A program made the position numbers and the translations under genes. Shown in pieces: positions 38,104 through 48,529 of a stretch of DNA of 49,094 nucleotides (its first letter is position 1; each line of letters starts with the position of its first letter). The DNA is from Bacteroidota bacterium. GTDB lineage: Bacteria > Bacteroidota > Bacteroidia > UBA7662 > CANHCV01. The notes under the pieces were generated by a model. The model worked only from the letters and a program-made list of their open reading frames with translations. It was not told the DNA's origin and did no database searches. The DNA is taken from NCBI GenBank assembly GCA_947459245.1, contig CANHCV010000013.1:1-49094 (forward strand). The letters run 5' to 3'.

Positions 38104-38319
38104 TCAGTAGCGATAGTTTATTCTTCCTTTTGTTAAATCGTAAGGCGACATTTCTACAGAAACTTTATCACCTGGTAGGATACGAATGTAGTTCATCCGC
38201 ATTTTACCGGAGATGTGTGCAATAATTTGATGGCCATTTTCTAATTCAACGCGGAACATTGCATTAGACAGTGCTTCCAAAATTATTCCATCTTGTTTAA
38301 GAGACGATTGTTTCGCCAT
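38104..38319 (-). CDS. infA: translation initiation factor IF-1
   Basis: A 71-residue S1-like OB-fold protein that occupies the A site during initiation. The core [20 protein letters not shown] (about residues 20-39) and the [20 protein letters not shown] segment are family signatures. The start shares one base with the map stop (TAATG), suggesting coupled translation. Confidence 0.97.
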   Translation of the reverse strand: MAKQSSLKQDGIILEALSNAMFRVELENGHQIIAHISGKMRMNYIRILPGDKVSVEMSPYDLTKGRINYRY

Positions 38320-39092
38320 TAGATTCGTTTGTTTTTGTTTATGAAATCGAAACTCGAAAGAATTTCGGCTTTTCCTTTTCTGACCACCACTGTGTGTTCG
38401 TAATGAGCACTCAGCTTTTTATCCGCGGTGGAGATGGTCCATCCATCGCGGTGTTGTTTAATTCGGGCTGTGCCTTGGTTAATCATGGGTTCGATCGCCA
38501 AAACCATTCCTTCTTTCAGAACAATTCCACTTCCTCGTTTTCCATAATTAGGAACCTCAGGTTTTTCATGAAGATTTTTACCAACTCCATGGCCTACTAA
38601 CTCACGAACGACACCGAATCCTGCTTTTTCAGCACATTGCTGAACAGAAAATCCGATATCCCCAACTCGGTTACCATCTATGGCGGCAAGAATTCCTTGA
38701 TCCAAACACTCCAATGTTTTTTTCATCAATTGAAGCGCAGAAGGTGAAATCTCACCAACGGCATAGGTGTAAGCCGAATCGCCGAAGTAATCATTCATTT
38801 TAACACCGCAATCAACGCTTACAATGTCTCCATCCTTCAACTCATAGTCGGAAGGAATGCCATGAACAACTACATCATTCAGAGAAATACACAATGTATT
38901 GGGAAAACCATGGTAACCTTTGAAAGCTGGAACACCACCTGATGAACGAATAAATTCTTCAGCAATGGTATCTAGTTTTTTTAAACTTACCCCAGGTTCA
39001 ATCCAATTGGATATTTCTCCGTGAGTTTTTGCAACAAGTAAAGAACTGTGTCGAATTAAATCAATTTCTGATTCCGTTCGAATGGGAACCAT
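38319..39092 (-). CDS. map: methionine aminopeptidase, type I
   Basis: A 257-residue metalloprotease that removes N-terminal Met from nascent proteins. The five metal ligands are visible as Asp94, Asp105, His168, Glu201 and Glu232, with the substrate His77 as well. Type I because there is no large helical insertion. It lies between secY (one-base gap) and infA (one-base overlap), the usual order. Confidence 0.96.
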   Translation of the reverse strand: MVPIRTESEIDLIRHSSLLVAKTHGEISNWIEPGVSLKKLDTIAEEFIRSSGGVPAFKGYHGFPNTLCISLNDVVVHGIPSDYELKDGDIVSVDCGVKMNDYFGDSAYTYAVGEISPSALQLMKKTLECLDQGILAAIDGNRVGDIGFSVQQCAEKAGFGVVRELVGHGVGKNLHEKPEVPNYGKRGSGIVLKEGMVLAIEPMINQGTARIKQHRDGWTISTADKKLSAHYEHTVVVRKGKAEILSSFDFINKNKRI

Positions 39093-39093
39093 A

Positions 39094-40461
39094 TTATTTG
39101 TTTACTTCAACGTTATCACGACGTCCGCGAACTCGACCAGAGCTCATCAATCCGTCGTACTGTTTCATCAACAAATAAGATTCTACTTGCTGAAGGGTAT
39201 CTAAAATAACACCTACAAGAATCAACAAACTGGTGCCACCAAAGAACTGAGAAAACTCTCCGCTCACTTTGAAGATTTTTGCGACAGCAGGTAAAATAGC
39301 GATGGCACTTAAAAAGATCGCACCAGGAAGGGTGATTTTTGAAAGGATGTCATCGATGAATGCTGAAGTTGCTTCCCCTGGAGCGATCCCAGGAACAAAA
39401 GCATTGGATTTTTTCAAATCTTCTGCCATTTGGTTAGCTGGAACACTTAGGGAAGTGTAGAAGTAGGTAAACAAAATAATAAGAACCGCAAGAATTACGT
39501 TGTAAACTACCGAGGTGTAATCTGCAAAGTTTCTTCCAAATTCGGACATAACATCACTTTCTGGGAAAAACTGAGCAATGGTTGCCGGTAAGAACATGAT
39601 TGCCTGGGCAAAAATGATTGGCATTACTCCAGCAGTATTTACTTTCAAAGGAATGTAATTACGAGGACCTTCAACAGCAGTAGCTCCGGATGCTTGACGT
39701 TTAGCAGAAGTCAAAGGGATTTTGCGAACTGCTTGAACAAGTGCAATGGTACCGATGATGATGGCCAACCAAGCAAGCATTTCGATGATCAAGGCTAACA
39801 AGCCACCTGACTCTTCTCCACCCAATTTCAATTGGAATTCTCCAATAATGGACTGGGGTAATCTTCCTGCAATTCCGACCATAATGATCAACGAGATACC
39901 GTTTCCAAGTCCTTTGTCGGTAATTTTTTCACCCAACCACATAACAAACATGGTACCGGCGATGAGAACAAAAACAGTGGATAACCAGAACGTGAACGTT
40001 AAGTTGTCTCCATTTTTTGCGCTATTAACGATGGCATTGAAGGATTCAGATTTCAAGTTGATGACGAAACCAACTGCTTGGGCAGCGGTAATCGCGATGG
40101 TAAGGTAACGGGTTACTTGATTCAATTTGTTACGACCAGATTCACCATCTTTTTGCATTTTTTGAAATGCAGGAACGGCCATGGTTAACAATTGAACAGC
40201 AATACTTGCAGAAATGTAAGGCATGATTCCGAGTGCAAAAATAGATGCACGAGAAAATGCACCACCTGCAAACAAATCAAGAATACCTGCTAAACCTCCA
40301 CCTTCACTACCGCCTTCTTTTAAGGCCACGGGATCAATACCTGGAAGTACCACGTAAGAACCCAGACGATAAATTAGCAACAAACCCAAGGTTAAGAGGA
40401 TTCGTTGGCGCAATTCTTGAATTTTAAAAATATTGCGGAGTGTATCGATGAAGCGTTTCAT
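39094..40461 (-). CDS. secY: protein translocase subunit SecY
   Basis: A 455-residue channel protein with about ten hydrophobic helices. It begins with a cytoplasmic IFKIQELRQRILLTLGLLLIY segment. The plug/TM2 region (PYISASIAVQLL near 80-92) and the basic cytoplasmic loop before TM7 (LTSAKRQASG) are conserved. The C-terminus ends in a basic tail. It lies three bases after rplO, in the spc operon, and partners with SecE encoded at 12606-12797. Confidence 0.97.
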   Translation of the reverse strand: MKRFIDTLRNIFKIQELRQRILLTLGLLLIYRLGSYVVLPGIDPVALKEGGSEGGGLAGILDLFAGGAFSRASIFALGIMPYISASIAVQLLTMAVPAFQKMQKDGESGRNKLNQVTRYLTIAITAAQAVGFVINLKSESFNAIVNSAKNGDNLTFTFWLSTVFVLIAGTMFVMWLGEKITDKGLGNGISLIIMVGIAGRLPQSIIGEFQLKLGGEESGGLLALIIEMLAWLAIIIGTIALVQAVRKIPLTSAKRQASGATAVEGPRNYIPLKVNTAGVMPIIFAQAIMFLPATIAQFFPESDVMSEFGRNFADYTSVVYNVILAVLIILFTYFYTSLSVPANQMAEDLKKSNAFVPGIAPGEATSAFIDDILSKITLPGAIFLSAIAILPAVAKIFKVSGEFSQFFGGTSLLILVGVILDTLQQVESYLLMKQYDGLMSSGRVRGRRDNVEVNK

Positions 40462-40464
40462 GCT

Positions 40465-40923
40465 TTAAGATCCAATTAATTGTACAGAACCACCAGCTTG
40501 TTCGATGGCAGATTTAGCGCCTTCGCTGCAAGCGTGAACGGAAATATGAACGGCGGATTTAATTTCACCACGACCCAACAATTTTACTTTTGTTTTTGAG
40601 TTAGACACGAAACCGTGTTCCATCAAGAATTCAAGATTAATTGTTGAAGTTTGGTAAGATTCCACAAAAGATTGAATCATATCCAAATTCAAAGGTGCAT
40701 ATTCAACGCGGTTCAAAGATTTGAAACCAAATTTAGGAACACGGTTTTTCAAAGGCATTTGACCACCTTCGAAACCAGGCTTACGAGAATAACCAGAACG
40801 AGATTGTCCCCCTTTGTGTCCGCGGGTAGAAGTACCACCACGACCAGAACCTGGACCACGGCCGATTCTCTTACGAGATTTGGTTGACCCTTCTGCAGGG
40901 CGTAAGTTACTTAGGGTAATCAT
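40465..40923 (-). CDS. rplO: 50S ribosomal protein L15
   Basis: A 152-residue protein with the Gly/Arg-rich start typical of L15 (KRIGRGPGSGRGGTSTRGHKGG near 18-39) and a globular C-terminal domain. I start at the ATG at 40923, two bases after the rpmD stop; an in-frame TTG two codons earlier overlaps that stop and is unlikely. Confidence 0.96.
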   Translation of the reverse strand: MITLSNLRPAEGSTKSRKRIGRGPGSGRGGTSTRGHKGGQSRSGYSRKPGFEGGQMPLKNRVPKFGFKSLNRVEYAPLNLDMIQSFVESYQTSTINLEFLMEHGFVSNSKTKVKLLGRGEIKSAVHISVHACSEGAKSAIEQAGGSVQLIGS

Positions 40924-40925
40924 GA

Positions 40926-41108
40926 TCAATTCATTTCTTCAATGTTCAACAAATGCTGTACTTGGTTTACCATTCCCATAATTTGGGGGGTAACTTCATG
41001 TACGCGAGAACTATTCATCTTGCGAAGTCCTAAAGCTTCAACGGTTCTACGCTGATAAGAAGGACGGTCGATAAGACTTTTTACAAGGGTAACTTTTAGC
41101 TTTGCCAT
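40926..41108 (-). CDS. rpmD: 50S ribosomal protein L30
   Basis: A 60-residue protein of normal bacterial length, with [20 protein letters not shown] at the start and the [11 protein letters not shown] turn. It lies four bases after rpsE and two before rplO. Confidence 0.95.
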   Translation of the reverse strand: MAKLKVTLVKSLIDRPSYQRRTVEALGLRKMNSSRVHEVTPQIMGMVNQVQHLLNIEEMN

Positions 41109-41112
41109 AGGA

Positions 41113-41631
41113 TTATCCGTTGAATACTTTCTTTAAACTTAAGTTGCGATTTTGTGCAATTGAAGCTGCATCACGCATTTTAGCAAGAGCATCAAAGGTA
41201 GCTTTTACCACGTTGTGTGGATTGGATGAACCTTTGGACTTTGCTAATACGTCGTGAATACCTGCGGATTCAAGAACGGCACGCATAGCACCACCTGCAA
41301 TTACTCCAGTACCAGAAGAAGCTGGACGAATGAGAACACGACCACCGCCGTATTTACCTTCCATTTCATGAGGTACTGTTCCGTTGATAACAGGAACTTT
41401 AATTAAACTTTTCTTAGCATCGTCGATTCCTTTAGCGATTGCTTCAGAAACCTCTTTTGCTTTACCTAAACCATAACCAACGATTCCGTTTTCATCTCCA
41501 ACAACCACGATGGCTGAGAAAGAGAAGGTACGACCTCCTTTGGTTACTTTAGCTACTCGATTTACGTGTACCAAACGATCTTTCAATTCGATTTCGCTGG
41601 AGCGTACACGTTTAATATTGCTTGCTGACAT
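41113..41631 (-). CDS. rpsE: 30S ribosomal protein S5
   Basis: A 172-residue protein at the mRNA entry and fidelity region. The N-terminal double-stranded RNA-binding-like domain starts near residue 18 ([20 protein letters not shown]), and [17 protein letters not shown] near 110-126 is the S5 C-terminal signature. The loop where spectinomycin resistance changes occur looks normal. Confidence 0.97.
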   Translation of the reverse strand: MSASNIKRVRSSEIELKDRLVHVNRVAKVTKGGRTFSFSAIVVVGDENGIVGYGLGKAKEVSEAIAKGIDDAKKSLIKVPVINGTVPHEMEGKYGGGRVLIRPASSGTGVIAGGAMRAVLESAGIHDVLAKSKGSSNPHNVVKATFDALAKMRDAASIAQNRNLSLKKVFNG

Positions 41632-41642
41632 TTTCTCTTTAA

Positions 41643-41999
41643 TTAAAATTTCAATCCACCTTCACGAGCTCCTTCAGCGAGTGCTTTCACACGACCGTGA
41701 TAAAGGAAACCACTGCGATCAAATACTACATCTGTAATTCCAGCAGCAATAGCTTTTGCAGCAACGGATTTACCTACTAGGGTAGCAACTTCAACTTTGG
41801 TTCCTTTTGAACCTTTCAGGTCACCTGCATTGGATGCAGCACTGACAAGAGTCTTGCCTTGTAAATCATCGATCAACTGAACATAAATTTCGGAGTTGGA
41901 ACGATAAACCGACATGCGTGGACGAGTTGTAGTACCAGAAACTCTTTTACGAATGCGGTAACGAATTTTTTGACGTCTTTGAACTTTAGCGCTTGACAT
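41643..41999 (-). CDS. rplR: 50S ribosomal protein L18
   Basis: A 118-residue 5S rRNA-binding protein with the [16 protein letters not shown] basic start, [19 protein letters not shown] core and the C-terminal [20 protein letters not shown] signature. It lies six bases after rplF. Confidence 0.97.
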   Translation of the reverse strand: MSSAKVQRRQKIRYRIRKRVSGTTTRPRMSVYRSNSEIYVQLIDDLQGKTLVSAASNAGDLKGSKGTKVEVATLVGKSVAAKAIAAGITDVVFDRSGFLYHGRVKALAEGAREGGLKF

Positions 42000-42005
42000 G
42001 ACCTA

Positions 42006-42566
42006 TTACTTTTTAGAAGAAGCTGATTTACCTGCTTTGCGGCGGATAACTTCATTAACAAAACGGATACCTTTTCCTTTGTAAGGCTCTGGCTTACGGA
42101 AGGAACGAATTTTAGCAGCTACTTGGCCCAACAACTCATTATCAACAGATGATAAAGTGATAATGGGATTTTTACCTTTTACAGTTTCAGTAGCTAGGGC
42201 AATTTCCTTAGGAATTTCCATAACAATATCGTGGGAGTAACCCAAGCTAAGCTCGAGCAATTGACCACGGGCGTTGGCGCGGTAACCGACACCAACCAAT
42301 TCTTGTTGAAGAGTGAAACCAGTAGAAACACCGTGAACCATGTTAGCGATCAAAGCACGATAAAGTCCGTGCATTGATTTATGACGTTTTGATTCAGTAG
42401 GTCTTTCAACCAAGATTTCAGTTTCAGTTACATTTACGGTAATATCTGGGTCGATCGAACGTTCCATGTTACCTTTTGGTCCGGTAACGGAAACTTTGTT
42501 CTTATCGGACACAGAAATCTTAACTCCAGAAGGAATTGCGATAGGTGATTTTCCAATACGAGACAT
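42006..42566 (-). CDS. rplF: 50S ribosomal protein L6
   Basis: A 186-residue protein made of two similar domains near the GTPase centre. It starts MSRIGKSPIAIPSGVK, has GVGYRANARGQLLELSLGYSH at the second domain, and ends with the PEPYKGKGIRFVNEVIRRKAGK signature. Full length. Confidence 0.97.
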   Translation of the reverse strand: MSRIGKSPIAIPSGVKISVSDKNKVSVTGPKGNMERSIDPDITVNVTETEILVERPTESKRHKSMHGLYRALIANMVHGVSTGFTLQQELVGVGYRANARGQLLELSLGYSHDIVMEIPKEIALATETVKGKNPIITLSSVDNELLGQVAAKIRSFRKPEPYKGKGIRFVNEVIRRKAGKSASSKK

Positions 42567-42576
42567 AATCGATCAA

Positions 42577-42972
42577 TTAATAAATGTAACACAAAACTTC
42601 ACCACCCACATGAAGCTGACGAGCTTCTTTGTCGGTGATAACACCTTTCGATGTAGACATGATAGCAATGCCTAAACCATTGATAACTCGTGGTAATGCT
42701 TCAACACCAGTGTATTTACGCAAACCAGGTTTAGAAACACGAATCAATTTCGTGATCGCTGGTTGTTTGGTGGATGCATTGTACTTCAAAGCGATTTTAA
42801 TCACATCGAAATTATCAACTTTATCGAACTTATAATTCAAAATATACCCTTTTTCGAAAAGCACCTGAGTCATTGCTTTCTTTAAATTGGAAGAAGGGAT
42901 TTCCACAACGCGGTGGCGAGCTGCCTGGGCGTTGCGAATACGGGTCAAGAAATCAGAAATAGTATCAGTCAT
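42577..42972 (-). CDS. rpsH: 30S ribosomal protein S8
   Basis: A 131-residue primary 16S-binding protein. Start chosen at the ATG at 42972 (MTDTISDFLTRIRNAQ), two bases after the rpsN stop; an in-frame upstream non-ATG start would overlap rpsN. The C-terminal STSKGVITDKEARQLHVGGE signature is present. Confidence 0.96.
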   Translation of the reverse strand: MTDTISDFLTRIRNAQAARHRVVEIPSSNLKKAMTQVLFEKGYILNYKFDKVDNFDVIKIALKYNASTKQPAITKLIRVSKPGLRKYTGVEALPRVINGLGIAIMSTSKGVITDKEARQLHVGGEVLCYIY

Positions 42973-42974
42973 GA

Positions 42975-43244
42975 TTACCAACTTGCTTTAGTTACACCTG
43001 GAATTTTACCGGCTAGCGCCATTTTGCGGAACAAAACGCGGCTAATTCCGAATTTACGCATATAACCACGGGGACGACCGGTGATTTTGCAACGATTATG
43101 CAAACGAACTGGAGATGAGTTTTTAGGAAGCTTTTGCAATCCTTCATAATCTCCTGCTTCTTTCAAAGCAGCACGTTTTGCAGCGTATTTAGCTACCAAC
43201 TTTTGGCGCTTTACGTCTCTTGCTTTAATACCTTCTTTTGCCAT
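42975..43244 (-). CDS. rpsN: 30S ribosomal protein S14 (long, zinc-free form)
   Basis: An 89-residue S14 with the long N-terminus ([15 protein letters not shown]) and the C-terminal [18 protein letters not shown] signature. The CxxC zinc pairs of short S14 are absent; only one Cys is seen ([11 protein letters not shown]). It lies between rplE and rpsH with two-base gaps. Confidence 0.97.
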   Translation of the reverse strand: MAKEGIKARDVKRQKLVAKYAAKRAALKEAGDYEGLQKLPKNSSPVRLHNRCKITGRPRGYMRKFGISRVLFRKMALAGKIPGVTKASW

Positions 43245-43246
43245 GA

Positions 43247-43801
43247 TTATTTCGAAGTTTTAAATGGCATACCCAATTCACTCAACAAAGCCATTGCTTC
43301 AGCATCGGTTTTTGCGGTGGTTACAAAGGTAATATCCATACCATTAATACGACTGATACGATCGATGTTGATCTCAGGGAAAATGATTTGCTCAATAATT
43401 CCGAAAGAATAATTTCCACGTCCGTCAAATCCTTTTGCGTTGATTCCGCGGAAATCGCGAACACGTGGAAGGGAAACAGAAACCAAACGATCTAAAAATT
43501 CATACATCGTCTCACGACGAAGTGTAACGCGAACGCCGATAGGCATGTTCTCTCTCAATTTGAAGTTAGAAATTGCCAAACGAGATTTTGTTGAAACAGC
43601 ACGCTGACCAGTAATGGTACCAAGCTCTTCAATAGCGTTATCGATGATTTTTTTATCGGCTACCGCAGCACCTAAACCTTGGTTGATCGAAATCTTAACC
43701 AATTTAGGAACTTCCATGATGGATTTGTAGCCAAATTTTTCCATTAGCGCAGGAACAACTTTGTCCTGATAATAGTCTTTTAAGCGGGTTGTATTGCTCA
43801 T
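43247..43801 (-). CDS. rplE: 50S ribosomal protein L5
   Basis: A 184-residue 5S rRNA and P-tRNA contacting protein. [13 protein letters not shown] near 28-40 and the C-terminal [18 protein letters not shown] segment are family markers. Its ATG overlaps the rplX stop as ATGA. Confidence 0.97.
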   Translation of the reverse strand: MSNTTRLKDYYQDKVVPALMEKFGYKSIMEVPKLVKISINQGLGAAVADKKIIDNAIEELGTITGQRAVSTKSRLAISNFKLRENMPIGVRVTLRRETMYEFLDRLVSVSLPRVRDFRGINAKGFDGRGNYSFGIIEQIIFPEINIDRISRINGMDITFVTTAKTDAEAMALLSELGMPFKTSK

Positions 43802-44127
43802 TTCTTAATTACCTCCCCTGATTTTTTTGCCACGCGAAGCTTTTTAGCGCCATCGCGTTTGATTCCAATACGAGTTGGTTTTCCAGATTTCGGATCTACC
43901 AACATTACTTTTGAGGCGTTCAATGGGGCTTCGAATTTCTCGATTCCACCTTCAGGATTCATCGCAGTAGGTTTGCGGTGACGGGTAACGATGTTTGCAC
44001 CTTTTACGGTTACGCGGTTATTCGCTGCATCAACAGCTAACACTTCGCCTTCAACCCCCTTTGAGTCACCGGAAATAACGCGAACTTTATCGCCTTTGTG
44101 AATTTTTAAAACGGTTCTGTGAGACAT
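43798..44127 (-). CDS. rplX: 50S ribosomal protein L24
   Basis: A 109-residue assembly-initiator protein with the KOW motif near residues 7-34 ([20 protein letters not shown]). I start at the ATG at 44127 ([13 protein letters not shown]); the longer in-frame start at 44166 would run back into rplN and adds residues that do not fit the family. Confidence 0.96.
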   Translation of the reverse strand: MSHRTVLKIHKGDKVRVISGDSKGVEGEVLAVDAANNRVTVKGANIVTRHRKPTAMNPEGGIEKFEAPLNASKVMLVDPKSGKPTRIGIKRDGAKKLRVAKKSGEVIKK

Positions 44128-44137
44128 ATTTCTTTGA

Positions 44138-44503
44138 TTATAGCACCTCAGGAGCGAGTGAAACAATTTTCATGAATTGCTTTTCACGCAATTCACGAGC
44201 TACTGGGCCGAAGATACGTGTTCCACGTGGTTCGTCTTGGTTATTCAAGAGAACTACAGCATTATCGTCGAAACGAATGTAAGACCCATCTTTACGACGG
44301 ATTTCTTTTTTCGTACGAACGACAACAGCTTTAGATACGGAACCTTTCTTCGCTCCTCCTGGGATGGCAGATTTAATGGAAACGACTACTTTGTCGCCTA
44401 CGCTGGCATACCGACGACGTGTACCACCAAGTACTCGAATGAGAAGTACTTCTTTGGCACCGCTATTATCGGCAACAGCCATTCTTGATTCTTGTTGTAA
44501 CAT
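44138..44503 (-). CDS. rplN: 50S ribosomal protein L14
   Basis: A 121-residue protein, near-universal in length. [20 protein letters not shown] starts it, and the family signature [20 protein letters not shown] lies near 86-105. It lies two bases after rpsQ. Confidence 0.97.
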   Translation of the reverse strand: MLQQESRMAVADNSGAKEVLLIRVLGGTRRRYASVGDKVVVSIKSAIPGGAKKGSVSKAVVVRTKKEIRRKDGSYIRFDDNAVVLLNNQDEPRGTRIFGPVARELREKQFMKIVSLAPEVL

Positions 44504-44505
44504 AA

Positions 44506-44760
44506 TTACTTAGCCTTTTCAACGATTTCTACCAAACGCCATCTCTTGGTTTTAGACAAGGGACGGGTTTCCATGATTTTAACGATATCACCTACTCCGC
44601 ATTCGTTCTTCTCATCGTGAACGTGAAAGGTTTTGGTGGTTTTTAAGAATTTCCCGTAGATAGGGTGTTTTACCTTACGCTCAACAGCAACGGTAATGGT
44701 CTTTTGCATCTTGGTAGCAACTACGTTACCAACACGCTCTTTTCTCGCATTTCTTTCCAT
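44506..44760 (-). CDS. rpsQ: 30S ribosomal protein S17
   Basis: An 84-residue OB-fold primary 16S-binding protein. Segments [21 protein letters not shown] and [20 protein letters not shown] are family markers. Gaps to neighbours are 12 bases (rpmC) and two bases (rplN). Confidence 0.96.
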   Translation of the reverse strand: MERNARKERVGNVVATKMQKTITVAVERKVKHPIYGKFLKTTKTFHVHDEKNECGVGDIVKIMETRPLSKTKRWRLVEIVEKAK

Positions 44761-44772
44761 TGTAAATTTCTG

Positions 44773-44970
44773 TTAAGCTTTGTTACGGGAATTCAATTCA
44801 GTTAACATCCGGGCGATTTCTTTCCGGGTATTCTTCATCATACTAGGGCGATCCAACTGGTTAACAGCATGAGCGAAACGCATCTTAGTGATGGCATTCT
44901 TCTGTTCCTTAACTTGGGCTAAAATGTCTTGTTCTGACATATTTTTATAGCCGTTTTCCGTTTTTTTCAT
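44773..44970 (-). CDS. rpmC: 50S ribosomal protein L29
   Basis: A 65-residue helical protein at the exit tunnel. The MRFAHAVNQLDRPSMMKNTR segment is the L29 signature. The N-terminus has about ten residues before a second Met (residue 11); either could be the start, and I keep the first because it lies two bases after the rplP stop. Confidence 0.93.
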   Translation of the reverse strand: MKKTENGYKNMSEQDILAQVKEQKNAITKMRFAHAVNQLDRPSMMKNTRKEIARMLTELNSRNKA

Positions 44971-44972
44971 AA

Positions 44973-45392
44973 TTATTCAACGTAATCTCTACGTACAACA
45001 AACTTGGTAGCACAAGGCAATTTTTGCGCTGCTAAACGCATGGCCTCCTTAGCGACCTGCAAAGGTACACCATCCGCTTCAAAAATCAAAGTACCTGGCT
45101 TAATTGGAGCAACCCAAAGCTCGGGAGCACCTTTACCTTTACCCATACGTACTTCTGCTGGCTTCTTGGTGATTGGTTTATCTGGGAAGATACGAATCCA
45201 AACCTGACCTTCACGCTTCATGTAACGCGTTAGGGCGATACGAGCTGATTCAATCTGACGTGCAGTGATCCACTGAGGCTCCAAAGATTTCAATGCGAAT
45301 GAACCGAAAGAAATTTCTGCACCACGAGTAGCATAGCCGTGAATACGACCTTTCTGCTGCTTACGGAATTTTGTCTTTTTAGGCTGTAACAT
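44973..45392 (-). CDS. rplP: 50S ribosomal protein L16
   Basis: A 139-residue protein next to the A site. [16 protein letters not shown] starts it; the [21 protein letters not shown] and [19 protein letters not shown] regions (the latter holding the loop reaching the tRNA) are conserved. It lies two bases after rpsC. Confidence 0.97.
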   Translation of the reverse strand: MLQPKKTKFRKQQKGRIHGYATRGAEISFGSFALKSLEPQWITARQIESARIALTRYMKREGQVWIRIFPDKPITKKPAEVRMGKGKGAPELWVAPIKPGTLIFEADGVPLQVAKEAMRLAAQKLPCATKFVVRRDYVE

Positions 45393-45394
45393 AA

Positions 45395-46141
45395 TTATTT
45401 CTTACCTCCTTTTCTAGGTGGGCGACCACCTGCTTTAGGTTTACGGCCACCACCCATACCGCCACCGGTACCTGGAGTAGCTTCTTTCATACCGAAGTTC
45501 GGGGAAAGATCACGCTTTCCAAAAACTTCACCACGGCAAATCCAAACTTTGATACCGATGGTACCGTATACGGTTTGCGCACCTACGTGAGCATAATCGA
45601 TATCAGCACGAAGAGTATGCAAAGGAATACGTCCGTCTTTGTATTGTTCAGAGCGAGCAATTTCTGCTCCACCTAAACGGCCTGAGCACATTACTTTAAT
45701 TCCTTCAGCACCCATGCGCATGGTTGAACCAATAGCCATTTTCATGGCACGCTTGAAGCTAATGCGGGATTCAATTTGTTTTGCAATGCTCTCACCAACC
45801 AACTGGGCATCCAATTCAGGACGCTTAATTTCCATGATGTTGATTTGAACGTCTTTGTTAGTAAGTTTTTTGATCTCTTCTTTGATGCGATCTACTTCAC
45901 TTCCACCTTTACCGATCACAATACCTGGACGGCTGGTGTGGATGGTGATGATGATGCGTTTCAAAGTGCGCTCAATAACGATTTTGGCCATGCCACCGTT
46001 AGAAATACGCGCATTGAGGTAAGTACGAATTTTGTGATCTTCTACCAATTTATCGGAAAAATCACGTCCGCCGTACCAGTTGGAGTCCCAACCGCGGATG
46101 ATACCTAGGCGTAAGCCAATGGGATTAGTCTTCTGACCCAT
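45395..46141 (-). CDS. rpsC: 30S ribosomal protein S3
   Basis: A 248-residue mRNA-entry protein. The type II KH domain at about 40-110 contains the [14 protein letters not shown] motif, and the C-terminal domain has the [20 protein letters not shown] signature. The last about 30 residues form a Gly/Lys/Pro/Arg-rich tail. It lies 11 bases after rplV. Confidence 0.97.
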   Translation of the reverse strand: MGQKTNPIGLRLGIIRGWDSNWYGGRDFSDKLVEDHKIRTYLNARISNGGMAKIVIERTLKRIIITIHTSRPGIVIGKGGSEVDRIKEEIKKLTNKDVQINIMEIKRPELDAQLVGESIAKQIESRISFKRAMKMAIGSTMRMGAEGIKVMCSGRLGGAEIARSEQYKDGRIPLHTLRADIDYAHVGAQTVYGTIGIKVWICRGEVFGKRDLSPNFGMKEATPGTGGGMGGGRKPKAGGRPPRKGGKK

Positions 46142-46152
46142 GCTCTCTAAAT

Positions 46153-46497
46153 TTATGCCTTATTGAACGAATCGATGATCATTGTAACGTGGTTCGAGCG
46201 CTTGCGTACTCGGTGTGCACGTCCTTGAGGGGCTGGTTGAATGCGTTTCATCATAGTACCACAATCTACCCAAATTGCTTTAACAAAAGCATTGTCGATG
46301 TCGCCATCTTCATTTTTGGCTACCCAATTCGAGATAGCGCTCAACAACAACTTCTCAATACGAAGAGAAGCTTCTTGTTTAGAAAATTTTAAAATCGCTT
46401 GAGCTTCTGAAACCTTCTTGCCGCGTACTAAGTCAGCTACCAAACGCATCTTGCGTGGAGAAGAAGGAATGTTACGGAGTTTTGCTATTGCTTCCAT
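46153..46497 (-). CDS. rplV: 50S ribosomal protein L22
   Basis: A 114-residue protein whose hairpin lines the exit tunnel. [20 protein letters not shown] and the C-terminal hairpin region with [18 protein letters not shown] are family marks. No insertion in the tunnel loop that would suggest macrolide resistance. It overlaps the rpsS stop by one base. Confidence 0.97.
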   Translation of the reverse strand: MEAIAKLRNIPSSPRKMRLVADLVRGKKVSEAQAILKFSKQEASLRIEKLLLSAISNWVAKNEDGDIDNAFVKAIWVDCGTMMKRIQPAPQGRAHRVRKRSNHVTMIIDSFNKA

Positions 46498-46772
46498 TAT
46501 TTCTTTTTATCCTTTTTGGCGGCGTGTCCGCGGAAGTTACGAGTAGGTGAAAATTCACCCAATTTATGCCCTACCATGTTTTCTGTTACGTAAACAGGAA
46601 TATGTTTATTTCCGTTGTGAACAGCAATGGTATGTCCTACGAAATCAGGAGTGATCATGGAACGACGTGACCAGGTTTTGATCACCGTCTTCTTGCTTCC
46701 CTCATTCATCGCAAGAACTTTATTCTCTAAATGATGATCCACGAATGGACCCTTTTTAATGGATCTTGCCAT
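46497..46772 (-). CDS. rpsS: 30S ribosomal protein S19
   Basis: A 91-residue head protein. [20 protein letters not shown] starts it and the [20 protein letters not shown] signature ends it. It lies two bases after rplB. Confidence 0.97.
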   Translation of the reverse strand: MARSIKKGPFVDHHLENKVLAMNEGSKKTVIKTWSRRSMITPDFVGHTIAVHNGNKHIPVYVTENMVGHKLGEFSPTRNFRGHAAKKDKKK

Positions 46773-46774
46773 GG

Positions 46775-47599
<825 letters not shown>

Positions 47600-47607
47600 A
47601 ACTCAAA

Positions 47608-47898
47608 TTAGTTTACGTTAAAGAAATCGATTACATCTCCCTCTTTCAAGGTAACGATGGCTTTCTTATAGTTAGACTTCTTGGACCCAACAAAACCTTT
47701 TTTACTATAGCGGGTTTTGCGTTTGCCCATAACAACCATGGTATTTACATTGACCACGGTAACACCGAAGAATGCTTCAACAGCTTTCTTGATCTCAATC
47801 TTATTGGCTTTCAAAGCAACTTTGAAGGCGTATTGATTGCGTTTCTCTGAAAGTCCAGTAGCTTTTTCGGATACAACAGGTGAAATAAGAATTTCCAT
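47608..47898 (-). CDS. rplW: 50S ribosomal protein L23
   Basis: A 96-residue exit-tunnel protein that docks trigger factor and SRP. Start set at the ATG at 47898 ([14 protein letters not shown]), one base after the rplD stop; the upstream in-frame start overlaps rpl[21 protein letters not shown] is the L23 core. Confidence 0.96.
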   Translation of the reverse strand: MEILISPVVSEKATGLSEKRNQYAFKVALKANKIEIKKAVEAFFGVTVVNVNTMVVMGKRKTRYSKKGFVGSKKSNYKKAIVTLKEGDVIDFFNVN

Positions 47899-47899
47899 A

Positions 47900-48523
47900 T
47901 TAATGTAGCTGTTGTTCAATGGTTGATACTGCGTTCGAAGACATGATGATGGTAGCGGCTTTCATCACGTCATACGTGTTGATGGATGCTGCATCCAAAA
48001 CTTGGGTCTTTTGAACATTACGAGAAGAAAGCAATATTTCTTTAGATGGAGTGCCATCTACCAACAATACGCGCTTTCCAGTAAGGTTGAAACTGCTCAA
48101 CAATGTAACAAAACGCTTGGTTTTGTGATCGTCGAAATGCAATTGATCTACCACAATGATTGATCCATTTTGTGCCTTAACCGACAAAGCAGAACGGCGA
48201 GCTAGATCTTTCACTTTTTTGTTGATTTTGAAAGAATAGTTGCGAGGACGAGGACCGAATACACGACCACCACCACGGAACAATGGGTTTTTGATAGAAC
48301 CGAAACGTGCACCACCAGAACCTTTTTGCTTACGAATCTTTTTTGTAGATCCAGCAATTTCGTTTCTTTCTTTGGACTTGTGAGTACCTTGACGCTGATT
48401 GGCCAAAATGCTCTTAACGTCCAAATAAATGGCATGTTCGTTCACATCGATGTTGAACACAGAATCATTCACCTGAATTTTTCCGGTTTCTTTTCCTTGA
48501 ATATTAAATACTGAAAGTTCCAT
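47900..48523 (-). CDS. rplD: 50S ribosomal protein L4
   Basis: A 207-residue protein whose extended loop lines the exit tunnel. The loop region (near 55-90) has the conserved [12 protein letters not shown] and [15 protein letters not shown] segments. In E. coli L4 represses the S10 operon; the leader for that lies outside this window. Confidence 0.97.
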   Translation of the reverse strand: MELSVFNIQGKETGKIQVNDSVFNIDVNEHAIYLDVKSILANQRQGTHKSKERNEIAGSTKKIRKQKGSGGARFGSIKNPLFRGGGRVFGPRPRNYSFKINKKVKDLARRSALSVKAQNGSIIVVDQLHFDDHKTKRFVTLLSSFNLTGKRVLLVDGTPSKEILLSSRNVQKTQVLDAASINTYDVMKAATIIMSSNAVSTIEQQLH

Positions 48524-48529
48524 GTTACC